Source of the DNA: Gardnerella vaginalis
Lineage (GTDB): Bacteria > Actinomycetota > Actinomycetes > Actinomycetales > Bifidobacteriaceae
Assembly: GCF_001563665.1 (NCBI RefSeq)
Contig: NZ_KQ961853.1
Coordinates: forward strand, 159,029-223,028
Length of the DNA stretch: 64,000 bases
Direction of reading: 5' to 3'
In this document: one piece after another, positions 20,051 through 28,928 of the stretch
Layout: each line of letters opens with the position of its first letter
How positions within the stretch are numbered: position 1 is the stretch's first letter
Notes under the pieces: generated by a model
Databases searched by the model: none
What the model saw: only the letters and a program-made list of their open reading frames with translations
Told to the model about the DNA's origin: nothing
Program-made: the position numbers and the translations under genes

Positions 20051-21460
20051 ATGAAGGCACTGGAATCAATAAGTCTTATAAAAGGATGGCTACCAATAAG
20101 TTTATTCATCCTAACTGGATTATCACTGATAATATTATTATGCTCTAAATCTATTTTTAATAAGAAAAAGAAATACATTATTCCAACTCTAATAAAACTT
20201 GGAATAACTTTCATAGCATTTCTGATAGGTTTGCTTATTATATGGCTTATTTCAGATGTTTTTCTTATTTTTGGAGTAAGCCTCGGATGGCTTGTAAACA
20301 TAAGCATTGCAATAGGAATAAGCTTAATCGCATTTAGCATAACTAGTGCAGTGTTATCGAAAGGCTTAAAGCGAATTTTTGCTATTTTTACAATAATTCT
20401 CGTATTATTAAGCACTCTTGTGCAAGTAGATATAATTTATGGCGAATACACAACTATTGGCTCGATTTTTGGATTAGGCGGATATCCTAAATTAGAAAAA
20501 ACTAAGAAAAAATCTTCAAACTTAAGCATTGCACAATGGAAAGAGTTAGCAAAAAAACATAAATTGCCTACTATACCTAAAAATGGGATTACTAGATCTG
20601 TAAAAATTCCTGCTCCAAAATCACATTTTAACGCTCGTATAGCTAACGTATATCTTCCACCTGCTGCTTTAGTAAAAAATCCTCCAAAATTGCCTGTAAT
20701 GGTTATGTTAGCCGGACAACCAGGAAGCCCTAATAGATTCTTTTCAGCAAGTGATATTGTGAACACTTTAGATGATTTTGCAAAAAAGCATAATGGTCTT
20801 GCACCTATAGTTATATCTCCTGATCAAAATGGCGATCAATCGCATAACTCTCTATGCGCAGACACGAATGTTTATGGTAAAGCTGAAACATATCTCACTA
20901 AAGACGTTCCAAATTGGATAATTAAAAATCTTACTGTCGACACTAATCCTAATTTTTGGATGATGGGAGGATTCTCTCAAGGAGGAACTTGCAGTACACA
21001 ATTAGTACCTGCTCATCCAGATATCTATGGGAATATTTTTGCAGCAGGCGGCGAATTAGAACCTACTTATAAAAATCGTTTACAAACTATAAATCGCTAT
21101 TTTAACGGAAATACTAAAGCGTATGAAAATCATGTTCCTGTAGTAATTATGAGCAAAAAAGCTCCTCTTAACCAATATTATTATTCTATTGCAGGGCAAT
21201 GGGATTTGGATTCGCAAAAAAATCAAAACATTATATCTAAAGCTGCTCATAAAGCAGGAATGAATGTTATAACTATGATTGCAAAATCTCATGGTCATGA
21301 TTGGTATACAGTAAAAGCAGGTTTACAAGTAGCAATAGATCGTTTTTCTAAAAGAACAGGAATCAGCGACACTCTCCCACCTCTTTACACGTATAGCAAT
21401 ATAAAAATTGTTAAATCTGAGAATAGAGAAACGAGAATAAAATGCAAGCAACATCTGTAA
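20051..21460 (+). CDS. Membrane-anchored alpha/beta-hydrolase, esterase type
   Basis: The 469 residues begin with four hydrophobic segments (about residues 10-130) followed by an extracellular alpha/beta-hydrolase domain. The nucleophile elbow is 'GGFSQGG' with Ser near residue 309, and 'SHGHDW' near residue 415 offers the catalytic His. This layout resembles the actinobacterial mycolyltransferase/esterase-D-like group, but this organism makes no mycolates, so the substrate is unknown. AAGGACGAG precedes the ATG. The last 19 bases overlap the start of the MprF-like gene, so the two are translationally coupled and probably act together at the membrane. Confidence 0.8.
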   Translation: MKALESISLIKGWLPISLFILTGLSLIILLCSKSIFNKKKKYIIPTLIKLGITFIAFLIGLLIIWLISDVFLIFGVSLGWLVNISIAIGISLIAFSITSAVLSKGLKRIFAIFTIILVLLSTLVQVDIIYGEYTTIGSIFGLGGYPKLEKTKKKSSNLSIAQWKELAKKHKLPTIPKNGITRSVKIPAPKSHFNARIANVYLPPAALVKNPPKLPVMVMLAGQPGSPNRFFSASDIVNTLDDFAKKHNGLAPIVISPDQNGDQSHNSLCADTNVYGKAETYLTKDVPNWIIKNLTVDTNPNFWMMGGFSQGGTCSTQLVPAHPDIYGNIFAAGGELEPTYKNRLQTINRYFNGNTKAYENHVPVVIMSKKAPLNQYYYSIAGQWDLDSQKNQNIISKAAHKAGMNVITMIAKSHGHDWYTVKAGLQVAIDRFSKRTGISDTLPPLYTYSNIKIVKSENRETRIKCKQHL

Positions 21461-24312
21461 AAGAACAATCAAATGAGCAAAATGATGAGCAATCCACGCC
21501 AAAAACTCCAATCACGACAAGCGATGAGCACAACTCCGTGAAAACAGATGAACAAAACTCAGAACAAAACTCAGAAACAATCCAAGCAATTCTAGATCAA
21601 CAAACAACTAGAGATACAAACACTTATCAAAAAATACAATCTAAAACACAGAAACAAAACGCACACAACAATCACATGCGCGTAATTTTTAAAGACATAA
21701 TGTCTTGGATTCGCGGACGCATTCTTGCAACGTACACAGCAGCAACCTTGATTATTATTAACATAGTCAATTGGATTTTCACAACGATCTCTCACTTGTA
21801 CGCTAATGGAACAGATACAACTTTGTCTAAATTATTTGTATACAGAAAACCAAAAATTACAAACGCATTATTCTTTGGTCACAATAATATTCCTGTATTT
21901 TTATCACAATTATTAAAAACACTTGTTTATGTCAACAGCATATCTTCACTTATGATTAACGCTGCACTTTCAATCATTTTGATTGGTTTAGCAGAAACTC
22001 ACATGAAAAAAATACGCATGATAAGTATTTCTCTTATCAGCACATGTTCAGGAATAATATTTGGATTAACACTCATAGGCGCACTTTCAACGCTTATTAG
22101 CAATTTGGGTTGGATCAGACGTATTCCAATTAGACTTTCACCATTTACATTATTTGTAGGAATCTTTATGGCTGCAGCATACTACCAATCTTTACTTCTT
22201 CGAAGAAGAATGCTGGTAGTTGGATACACAATAACATTCGCAATGCTGTTATATAGCGGTAATCCAGGAGATTATTGCACACTTATAGCAGCTATTACAG
22301 GTCAAATAATAGGGAAACTCTTATTAAGATCTCATAGAGATAAATCTTCACAAACAAAAAAACAAAGACAATGGTGGCAAGGAACAGACTACGAAGTACG
22401 AAGGTTATTTGCAATATCACAAGTAGTTATGGCAATAGGACCAATATTAGCTCTTTCATCTCGTTCTCATGCTGGAATTTTAACAATGCTAGGATTGTTC
22501 ATGTCTCCAGAATTAGGAGGAAAATCTTGGCTTACAAGATGCATGAGTAATTCAACTTCTGCAAGCTGCTTACTACATGTAGGATTACATCACACAGCTT
22601 ATGGAGGATTATGGATTCGCGCTGCCTTACCAATGGTTGCAATGCTTTTAATAGCTTGGGGACTACTACGTGGAAGACGACTTGCAGCATGGACAGCAAT
22701 CGCAGTTAATACTATCACAGCAATTTTTGCAACAACATACTTTACTATTTTGCCTTTAATTGCATCTATGCAAAACACTCCTAATACAGGTCATAATGCT
22801 TCTGCAGTTGCGTTTGCACTAACAGCTTTTCCACCTATTATTATTGTTATTTTATTAGTTTCAAACATTAAACACTTCTCAATTCACACAGATAAACGTC
22901 AAGTAATAATAGGTCTTACAATCATATTTTTAACATTACTATTTACTTCAATAGCATACATTTCAATAGGATTACTATTGCCTCAAAAATTCCATCCTAC
23001 AGCTAATTTATATAACTTAATACTAGATTTACCAGGGCGATGGATGCCAATGGGATTCGCAAGTAGAACAAGAATAATGCTTATACCTAAAAGCACGCTT
23101 ATATCACTAGTTATGCAAAGTATAGGCGTGATTTTCTGGGCAGCAGTAGTATTTGTTTGCGTAAAATGGTTTAGAACTATTATTTCTCTAAATGAAGAAG
23201 ATCGCAATAAAGCAAGTAAACTAGTAGAATGTGGCGGAGAAACAATGAGTTTCATGACCACTTGGCAAGGAAATCATTACTGGTTTTCTCCTAGTGAAAA
23301 TTCAGCAATAGCTTATCGCGTTAAATACGGTATTGCTTTAACTCTTACAGGTCCTTTTGGAGAACAAAGCGAATATAGACAAAGCATAAAAGGATTTATA
23401 CAATTTTGCGAAAAAAATTCGTTGGCACCTGTTTTTTATGCTGTACATGAAAGTCAACGTAAGATTTTAGAAGAATTAGGGTTTTCTTCTATAAAAGTCG
23501 GAACTGAAATGATTATTAATCCAAATAGTTGGCAAACTCGTGGTAAAAAATGGCAAGATATTCGCACTGCAATAAATAAAGCTAAGCGCGAAGGCATTAC
23601 AGATATAATGAGTACTTTTGATGAAGCGCAAGATGATATCAAACGACAGATTGTTGAAATTTCTGAAGAATGGGCAGAACTTAAAGCATTACCAGAAATG
23701 AAATTTACTCTTGGCGGAATTGAAGAATTACAAGATTCTAGAGTTATTCTTCTTTACGCAATAGATTTACATAACAGAGTTTTAGGAATAACAAGTTGGA
23801 TGCCTTCATATCAGCACAATAAGATAATTGGTTGGACTCTTGATTTTATGAGACATCGCACAGATAGCCCTAACGGAATTATGGAATTCCTCATAGCTAG
23901 AATGGCTGAAAGACTACGAGATGAAGGATTAGAACACACAGAATCAGCTGTAAAATTTATGAGCCTATCTGCTGCTCCTCTAGCTGGTATGGAAGATATT
24001 GAGGATAAAGATATAGATAAAGATAAAGATATAGATAAAGATATACAAGAAAACTCCAATGAAAGCAATATTATAAATCATGCTTTAACTATGGTTTCAG
24101 ACATTTTAGAACCAGCATACGGATTTAAATCTTTATACTTCTTCAAAAAGAAATTCCAACCAGACGCAAATCCTGTATACATTTGTTATCAAGATTCAGC
24201 GAAACTCGCTCAAATATCACTTGCTGTTACAAGCTCTTACCTTCCAGAAACAAATCCTAAGCAACTATTAGAAATGATTAAAACATTACAAAATGGTCAC
24301 AAAAAAGATTAA
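21442..24312 (+). CDS. MprF-like membrane protein with phosphatidylglycerol lysyltransferase (DUF2156) domain
   Basis: A 956-residue protein. An Asn/Gln/Thr-rich cytoplasmic start of about 80 residues precedes at least ten membrane segments (residues 90-590). The C-terminal third is the DUF2156 fold of MprF and LysX: 'GNHYWFSPSENSAIAYRV', 'TGPFGE', 'PVFYAVHESQRKILEELGFSSIKVGTEM' (in parts), 'RTAINKAKREGI', 'TLDFMRHR' and 'GIMEFLIARMAE'. MprF enzymes move an amino acid from tRNA to phosphatidylglycerol, lowering surface charge and giving resistance to cationic peptides. No tRNA synthetase domain is attached. A DKD/DID micro-repeat interrupts the C-terminal domain near residue 855 (24000-24050). 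The amino acid used cannot be predicted. Confidence 0.82.
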   Translation: MQATSVKEQSNEQNDEQSTPKTPITTSDEHNSVKTDEQNSEQNSETIQAILDQQTTRDTNTYQKIQSKTQKQNAHNNHMRVIFKDIMSWIRGRILATYTAATLIIINIVNWIFTTISHLYANGTDTTLSKLFVYRKPKITNALFFGHNNIPVFLSQLLKTLVYVNSISSLMINAALSIILIGLAETHMKKIRMISISLISTCSGIIFGLTLIGALSTLISNLGWIRRIPIRLSPFTLFVGIFMAAAYYQSLLLRRRMLVVGYTITFAMLLYSGNPGDYCTLIAAITGQIIGKLLLRSHRDKSSQTKKQRQWWQGTDYEVRRLFAISQVVMAIGPILALSSRSHAGILTMLGLFMSPELGGKSWLTRCMSNSTSASCLLHVGLHHTAYGGLWIRAALPMVAMLLIAWGLLRGRRLAAWTAIAVNTITAIFATTYFTILPLIASMQNTPNTGHNASAVAFALTAFPPIIIVILLVSNIKHFSIHTDKRQVIIGLTIIFLTLLFTSIAYISIGLLLPQKFHPTANLYNLILDLPGRWMPMGFASRTRIMLIPKSTLISLVMQSIGVIFWAAVVFVCVKWFRTIISLNEEDRNKASKLVECGGETMSFMTTWQGNHYWFSPSENSAIAYRVKYGIALTLTGPFGEQSEYRQSIKGFIQFCEKNSLAPVFYAVHESQRKILEELGFSSIKVGTEMIINPNSWQTRGKKWQDIRTAINKAKREGITDIMSTFDEAQDDIKRQIVEISEEWAELKALPEMKFTLGGIEELQDSRVILLYAIDLHNRVLGITSWMPSYQHNKIIGWTLDFMRHRTDSPNGIMEFLIARMAERLRDEGLEHTESAVKFMSLSAAPLAGMEDIEDKDIDKDKDIDKDIQENSNESNIINHALTMVSDILEPAYGFKSLYFFKKKFQPDANPVYICYQDSAKLAQISLAVTSSYLPETNPKQLLEMIKTLQNGHKKD

Positions 24313-24440
24313 AATAACGAACAACTCAAAGAAAAAATAATGAATTTTGCGAACATCACAGAGCTAACTTAAACCTCTTGAACGAACGCATAATGTTTTG
24401 CGCGCATAGTTTCCGTATCTAAACTCTCATGTAATTAGTT

Positions 24441-24462
24441 GATGCTATTAAATAACAGCATC
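24441..24462. terminator. Hairpin between converging genes
   Basis: GATGCT (24441-24446) pairs with AGCATC (24457-24462), followed on the plus strand by GTATATTTT. It lies between the 3' ends of the MprF-like gene and the L,D-transpeptidase gene and may serve both. Confidence 0.5.
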
Positions 24463-24479
24463 GTATATTTTATGAAATT

Positions 24480-25220
24480 TTAGATAATTTTCACTTTCAC
24501 GCCTTGTGGAATGTTTACATAAATCCATTTAGCATCTGGAACGCTTAATCGCACACAACCATTAGAAGCTTTGTGACCTAATTTACGAGCTTCTGATTTA
24601 ATATAAGTACCAAATCTGCGACCAGTTGGAACAGTATGGAACAAGTATTTGGACTGTTTGAACCCAACCCAATAATCTCCACCTAAACGCTCTTTAGGAT
24701 TATAAAAATGAGTTCCTCGATCAGTAATCTTATAAGTACCTTTAGGAGTTAAATTACCGATTCCAGTACTTGCAATCATAGTGTAAAGCACTTCACTACC
24801 ATTGTATACAGTAACAGTTTGTGAACTTGTATCTACTTTCAAATAAATATTCTTTTTATCTAAATTTTTAATATCAGGATACGCTCCTCCAGTAGGATTC
24901 TTCCAGATGTCGTCAGGATTCTTTTTTTCAGCAGCATCTTTTTTAGAATTTTTAACTGGAGATGGCACAGTATTGCGTTTTTTGAGCTTAATTATATTAT
25001 GTTTCTTCTTATTGGAAACACTGTAAATTTTACTATTAACAGAAGCAACACTTTTTATTGAATAATCAACATATTCTAAATAGTCAATAACTAAAACAAT
25101 AATAATGATTAAGCCAATAAAACGATGCAACATAGTTCCATGAGCCCACGAATCAAAAAAACTCTTCATCGTATTAGAAAACTTCTTTATATCGTTAATC
25201 ACGGCACTAAACACTCGCAT
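24480..25220 (-). CDS. L,D-transpeptidase (YkuD domain)
   Basis: Peptidoglycan enzyme that forms 3-3 cross-links or attaches proteins. The 246-residue product has one N-terminal membrane anchor (about residues 32-48), a Lys/Pro-rich spacer, and a YkuD domain from residue 120: 'IYLKVDTSSQTVTVYNG', 'STGIGNLTPKGTYKITDRG' and the active-site block 'HKASNGCVRLSVPDA' with Cys near residue 222. The position before Gly-Cys is Asn rather than the common His; the family allows variation there. YkuD enzymes resist most beta-lactams. It is 24 bases downstream of ychF on the same strand. Confidence 0.9.
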   Translation of the reverse strand: MRVFSAVINDIKKFSNTMKSFFDSWAHGTMLHRFIGLIIIIVLVIDYLEYVDYSIKSVASVNSKIYSVSNKKKHNIIKLKKRNTVPSPVKNSKKDAAEKKNPDDIWKNPTGGAYPDIKNLDKKNIYLKVDTSSQTVTVYNGSEVLYTMIASTGIGNLTPKGTYKITDRGTHFYNPKERLGGDYWVGFKQSKYLFHTVPTGRRFGTYIKSEARKLGHKASNGCVRLSVPDAKWIYVNIPQGVKVKII

Positions 25221-25244
25221 AACATCTCCATCAATAATACAGAA

Positions 25245-26333
25245 TCACACATTAAACTTAAACTCAACTATATCGCCATCTTGCATCACATAGTCGCGAC
25301 CTTCAAGACGAAGCTTTCCTTCTTCCTTGATTTTAGGCATAGAACCATTAGCTTCTACAAAGTCATTGTAAGATACAACTTCTGCTTTAATAAATCCACG
25401 CTCAAAATCAGTGTGAATAACTCCAGCAGCTTTAGGAGCAGTCCAGCCTTTATGAATTTGCCAAGCGTGAACTTCCTTAACACCCGCAGTTAAGTAAGTT
25501 TGAAGTCCTAAAATATCAAATCCAACTCGCGCAAGCTGATCTAAACCTGATTCTTTCAAACCAGCATCTTCTAGCATTTCACGAGCATCAGTCTCATCAA
25601 GTTCAGTAAGCTCAGACTCAAATTGAGCATTCAAGAATATTGCTTTAGCAGGGGCAACAGAAGCTGAAAGTTTAGACTTTAAATCTTCATCGCAAAGCTC
25701 AGAATCATCAACATTGAACACGTAAATAAACGGCTTAGCAGTTAGCAAATGCAAATCATACACATCGTTTTTATCAATAAGCTTTTCGTTATGAGCCTGA
25801 TCAATTGTCTTTCCAGAAGCAAGAATCTTTTTAGCAAGATTTACAGCATCAACATACTCTTGAGTTACTTTCTTTCCGCGTAAATCTTTTTCTAGCTTTG
25901 GCAATGCATTATCAATAGTTTGCATATCTGCAAGAATAAGCTCAGTGTTTATAGTTTCAATATCGTCTGCAGGATCAACTTTGCCGTTTACATGAACAAT
26001 ATCGTCATCGTTAAACGCACGAACAACTTCACAAATTGCGTCTGCTTCACGAATATTTGCAAGGAACTTGTTTCCTAAACCTTCACCTTCAGATGCACCT
26101 TTAACAATACCTGCAATATCTACGAAAGTAACTGTTGCTGGCACGATTTTTTCAGTATGAACTAATTTAGCTAATACTGGTAAACGATGATCAGGTAATG
26201 GAACAATACCAGTATTCGGCTCAATAGTTGCAAATGGATAATTTTCTGCTAATACATTATTGCGAGTTAAAGCATTAAACATAGTGGACTTGCCAACATT
26301 AGGCAAACCAACAATTCCTATTGTTAAAGACAT
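25245..26333 (-). CDS. ychF: Redox-regulated ATPase/GTPase YchF (OLA1 family)
   Basis: Universally conserved P-loop ATPase that binds ribosomes. The 362 residues have G1 'GLPNVGKST', G2-G3 '[11 protein letters not shown]' and '[22 protein letters not shown]' (in parts), a coiled-coil insertion around residues 135-180, 'NVDD' in place of the canonical NKxD (the OLA1 change that prefers ATP), and the C-terminal TGS domain '[19 protein letters not shown]' to '[10 protein letters not shown]'. I choose the ATG at 26333 because family members begin MSLTIGIVG; two more codons (from a GTG) are open upstream. Confidence 0.97.
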   Translation of the reverse strand: MSLTIGIVGLPNVGKSTMFNALTRNNVLAENYPFATIEPNTGIVPLPDHRLPVLAKLVHTEKIVPATVTFVDIAGIVKGASEGEGLGNKFLANIREADAICEVVRAFNDDDIVHVNGKVDPADDIETINTELILADMQTIDNALPKLEKDLRGKKVTQEYVDAVNLAKKILASGKTIDQAHNEKLIDKNDVYDLHLLTAKPFIYVFNVDDSELCDEDLKSKLSASVAPAKAIFLNAQFESELTELDETDAREMLEDAGLKESGLDQLARVGFDILGLQTYLTAGVKEVHAWQIHKGWTAPKAAGVIHTDFERGFIKAEVVSYNDFVEANGSMPKIKEEGKLRLEGRDYVMQDGDIVEFKFNV

Positions 26334-26412
26334 ATTCACCTAGTCTAGACCTGCGCGCGGAAAGCACGACACTAATACTAATTTACTAATACTAATTTAC
26401 TTTACAATTCGA

Positions 26413-27216
26413 CTATTTATTTTTTTCAATAGCATCTATAGCAGCAATCACATCTCCTCTAAAACCACGAGATTCTAATTCTGCAACACCACGAATAGTG
26501 GTTCCTCCTGGAGAACATACAGAATCTTTCATCTCTCCTGGATGCATTCTAGAATCCATATACAATGCTCCAACTCCTTCAATCATTTTAGCTGCTAGAC
26601 GATAAGCACAATCACGTTTCAATCCGTACTTTACGCCTGCATCTGCTAACGCTTCCATATACATTGACGTAAAAGCAGGAGCACAACTAGAAACACACAT
26701 AGCAATATTCATATCTTTTGCATCAACATACTCTATTAGAGATATAGGTTCAAAAAGAGCATTAAACATTTTTATTTGCTCTTTCGTTAGACTATTTGTA
26801 GATTCAGCTAAAGTTACTCCATTGCAAACAGCAATAGGTGTATTAGGAATAATGCATTGAACATTTGCAGCATTCCCAAGAACTTCTTTATAACGCTCTA
26901 AATTCCAACCAGCAGCAACTGAGATTATTGCAATGCCGCGTTTAACAATCAAATCAGAAAGAGGCAAGAGCACAGACTCAATCAGATGAGGCTTTATTGC
27001 AATAATAATCACATCACTTACTTGGCATACTTCTAAAGCGCTATGCATAGGGCGTATGCCAAGCAAAGAACAATTACGTTCTAATTTCTCATAATGTGCA
27101 GCACATGCAACAATATTTGAAGCATTAACACCAGACTTAGTTAGTCCTTTTGCAATTGCTTGCGCCATATTTCCATATCCAATAAATCCTACTGTTGCAA
27201 CGAAATCAGAACTCAT
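26413..27216 (-). CDS. proC: Pyrroline-5-carboxylate reductase
   Basis: ProC reduces P5C to proline with NAD(P)H. The 267-residue protein has the dinucleotide-binding start 'VGFIGYGNMAQAIAKGL', 'VIIAIKPHLIESVL', 'VSVAAGW', 'CIIPNTPIAVCNGVT', and the signature 'DSVCSPGGTTIRGVAELE'. Length is normal. The start is the ATG at 27216; a TTG two codons upstream is the alternative and no strong Shine-Dalgarno decides. It lies about 80 bases upstream of ychF on the same strand and 131 bases downstream of the peptidase gene. Confidence 0.95.
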   Translation of the reverse strand: MSSDFVATVGFIGYGNMAQAIAKGLTKSGVNASNIVACAAHYEKLERNCSLLGIRPMHSALEVCQVSDVIIIAIKPHLIESVLLPLSDLIVKRGIAIISVAAGWNLERYKEVLGNAANVQCIIPNTPIAVCNGVTLAESTNSLTKEQIKMFNALFEPISLIEYVDAKDMNIAMCVSSCAPAFTSMYMEALADAGVKYGLKRDCAYRLAAKMIEGVGALYMDSRMHPGEMKDSVCSPGGTTIRGVAELESRGFRGDVIAAIDAIEKNK

Positions 27217-27347
27217 TTCCAATAAAATCCCATCTAAATTTGACCAATTTTCCTATTTTCACGCATGATTATTTACAATACATGAACTGCGAATCTAAAT
27301 CACTATTCAAGATTACTAATAATAGATTATTATAATAAATCATTAGC

Positions 27348-28727
27348 TTACTTATATAAAGCTTGTAAATCTCCCCTATCTCTAGCTTCATCTAACAAAT
27401 GACGAAATACTTTAGAACCATGAACACCATCATGCTCAAATTCATTTGTAGTCCAATAATGTGAATTAGATATACGCGACAACGTATCTAATTGCAATCC
27501 AGAATCAACATACAAATCATCGAAATAAACAGCTGCTTGCAGAGGAACTTCATTATTAGATAATTGTTCCTCATCATAAATCTTTCCAAATTTTTTATCT
27601 TCCATCATACTATCAACAGCAGGCTTAAACGGACTTAACGCAAGTTCTTGATCAAACATCCAAGGGAATACAGCTTCCCCAGTAAAAAGAAGAGGACGAG
27701 CAGAACAAGAAAATTCAGGCATAGAGTCGCGAACTTGTTGAGCTGCCCAACGAATAGGATTATCTAATTCACCATCAGCGTAAATAAACTCCTGAAGAGG
27801 CCAATAAAGAGGACTAGAAGAAGTTTCATCCATGATTGAATACAGGAATTCATCACTTAGAGAACCACTGATAGAACCACCACTATGTTTAAATGCTTTA
27901 AGAGAACCATCTGCATCAGAAAAAGCAGAATCGAGCACCCAATGAATTCTCTCAAAACTCGGTTTCATACCAAAAGACGAGCCTAAGGTTTGTAATCTTT
28001 CAACAGTAAGATTTTCACCATTAGGAAGAACTACATCTCCTTGCGAAATTCTATCTGCAATAGCAGCAACTCTAGCAACATCTTGCGGATATCTCTCATA
28101 GAATTGCTCTGTTTTTGTGGCCATACGAGGGAATGTATGTTCATATACTTCGCGAGCATTAGCTGGAACATGAGGAATACCGCCAGTTGTGAAACTAGCG
28201 ATTAGACCTTGTGGGAATAGCGATAGATAAGTAAGAGTTAAGAATCCACCATAACTTTGCCCTAATGAAACCCAAGGCTTAGCATCAAATTCACTAATAC
28301 GCAAATGCTCAAAATCACGAACAATAGAATCAGCTAAGAAACGCTTCAAATACCAAGCTTGATGTTCAACACTAACACCGTCAGCAGCCATACGTTTCAT
28401 AGTTGAAGCATCAACTCTAGAAGAGCGACCAACTCCACGCTGATCAGGCAAAACTATTCTAAAATATTTAACAGCTTCTTCAATCCAACCATCACTAGAA
28501 GGTGAAAGAGGACGAGGGCACTGCCCACCAGGTCCTCCTTGCAAGAACACAAGCAACGGCAAATCGTCATGCGCGTGCTGCGGAGAAGTAATAACTCTAC
28601 AAAATAGACGAATTGTTTCACCTTTAACTTGATCTCCTGGAGTATTTCCTTCCCAATCAAGAGGCACATCTATAGCACGTTCTTCTACGTATAACCCCGG
28701 TACGTAATAATGTGTTAATAAAGTCAT
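27348..28727 (-). CDS. Alpha/beta-hydrolase, S33 prolyl aminopeptidase family
   Basis: The 459-residue cytosolic hydrolase has the S33 pattern: oxyanion region 'FLQGGPGGQCPRP', 'LPDQRGVGRSSRVD', nucleophile elbow 'GQSYGGFLTL', and C-terminal 'SHYWTTNEFEHDGVHGSKVF' with the probable catalytic His. Characterised members remove N-terminal proline from peptides. It is longer than the ~310-residue short form and matches the larger type common in bifidobacteria. AAAGGCGAG precedes the ATG. It is transcribed away from the two-component genes. The exact substrate is not certain. Confidence 0.87.
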   Translation of the reverse strand: MTLLTHYYVPGLYVEERAIDVPLDWEGNTPGDQVKGETIRLFCRVITSPQHAHDDLPLLVFLQGGPGGQCPRPLSPSSDGWIEEAVKYFRIVLPDQRGVGRSSRVDASTMKRMAADGVSVEHQAWYLKRFLADSIVRDFEHLRISEFDAKPWVSLGQSYGGFLTLTYLSLFPQGLIASFTTGGIPHVPANAREVYEHTFPRMATKTEQFYERYPQDVARVAAIADRISQGDVVLPNGENLTVERLQTLGSSFGMKPSFERIHWVLDSAFSDADGSLKAFKHSGGSISGSLSDEFLYSIMDETSSSPLYWPLQEFIYADGELDNPIRWAAQQVRDSMPEFSCSARPLLFTGEAVFPWMFDQELALSPFKPAVDSMMEDKKFGKIYDEEQLSNNEVPLQAAVYFDDLYVDSGLQLDTLSRISNSHYWTTNEFEHDGVHGSKVFRHLLDEARDRGDLQALYK

Positions 28728-28862
28728 GACAACTCGCCTTTCTACACAAAATTCTTAAGCGAAACTATAGATAACTATAAGACATATTCTACTAACAAAT
28801 AATCTATCAATGTGAAATTAACTACGAATTTACTATATTTTACTCTATTAGAATAAAACACA

Positions 28863-28905
28863 AAATCATGCGAATATACGAAATCATGCGAATATACGAA
28901 ATCAT
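28863..28905. repeat. Tandem 18-bp repeat before the sensor kinase gene
   Basis: AAATCATGCGAATATACG occurs at 28863-28880 and 28881-28898, with a partial third copy to 28905. It ends about 24 bases before the first possible start of the kinase gene, in the region where its promoter should lie. The alternating layout could vary promoter spacing if copy number changes. Confidence 0.88.
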
Positions 28906-28928
28906 TCAACAAAAACACAAAATCAAAA

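Noticed and set aside
28863..28905. CRISPR array
   Set aside because: The copies are directly adjacent with no spacers, and no cas genes are in the window. The same holds for the repeats at 600, 46102 and 62595.
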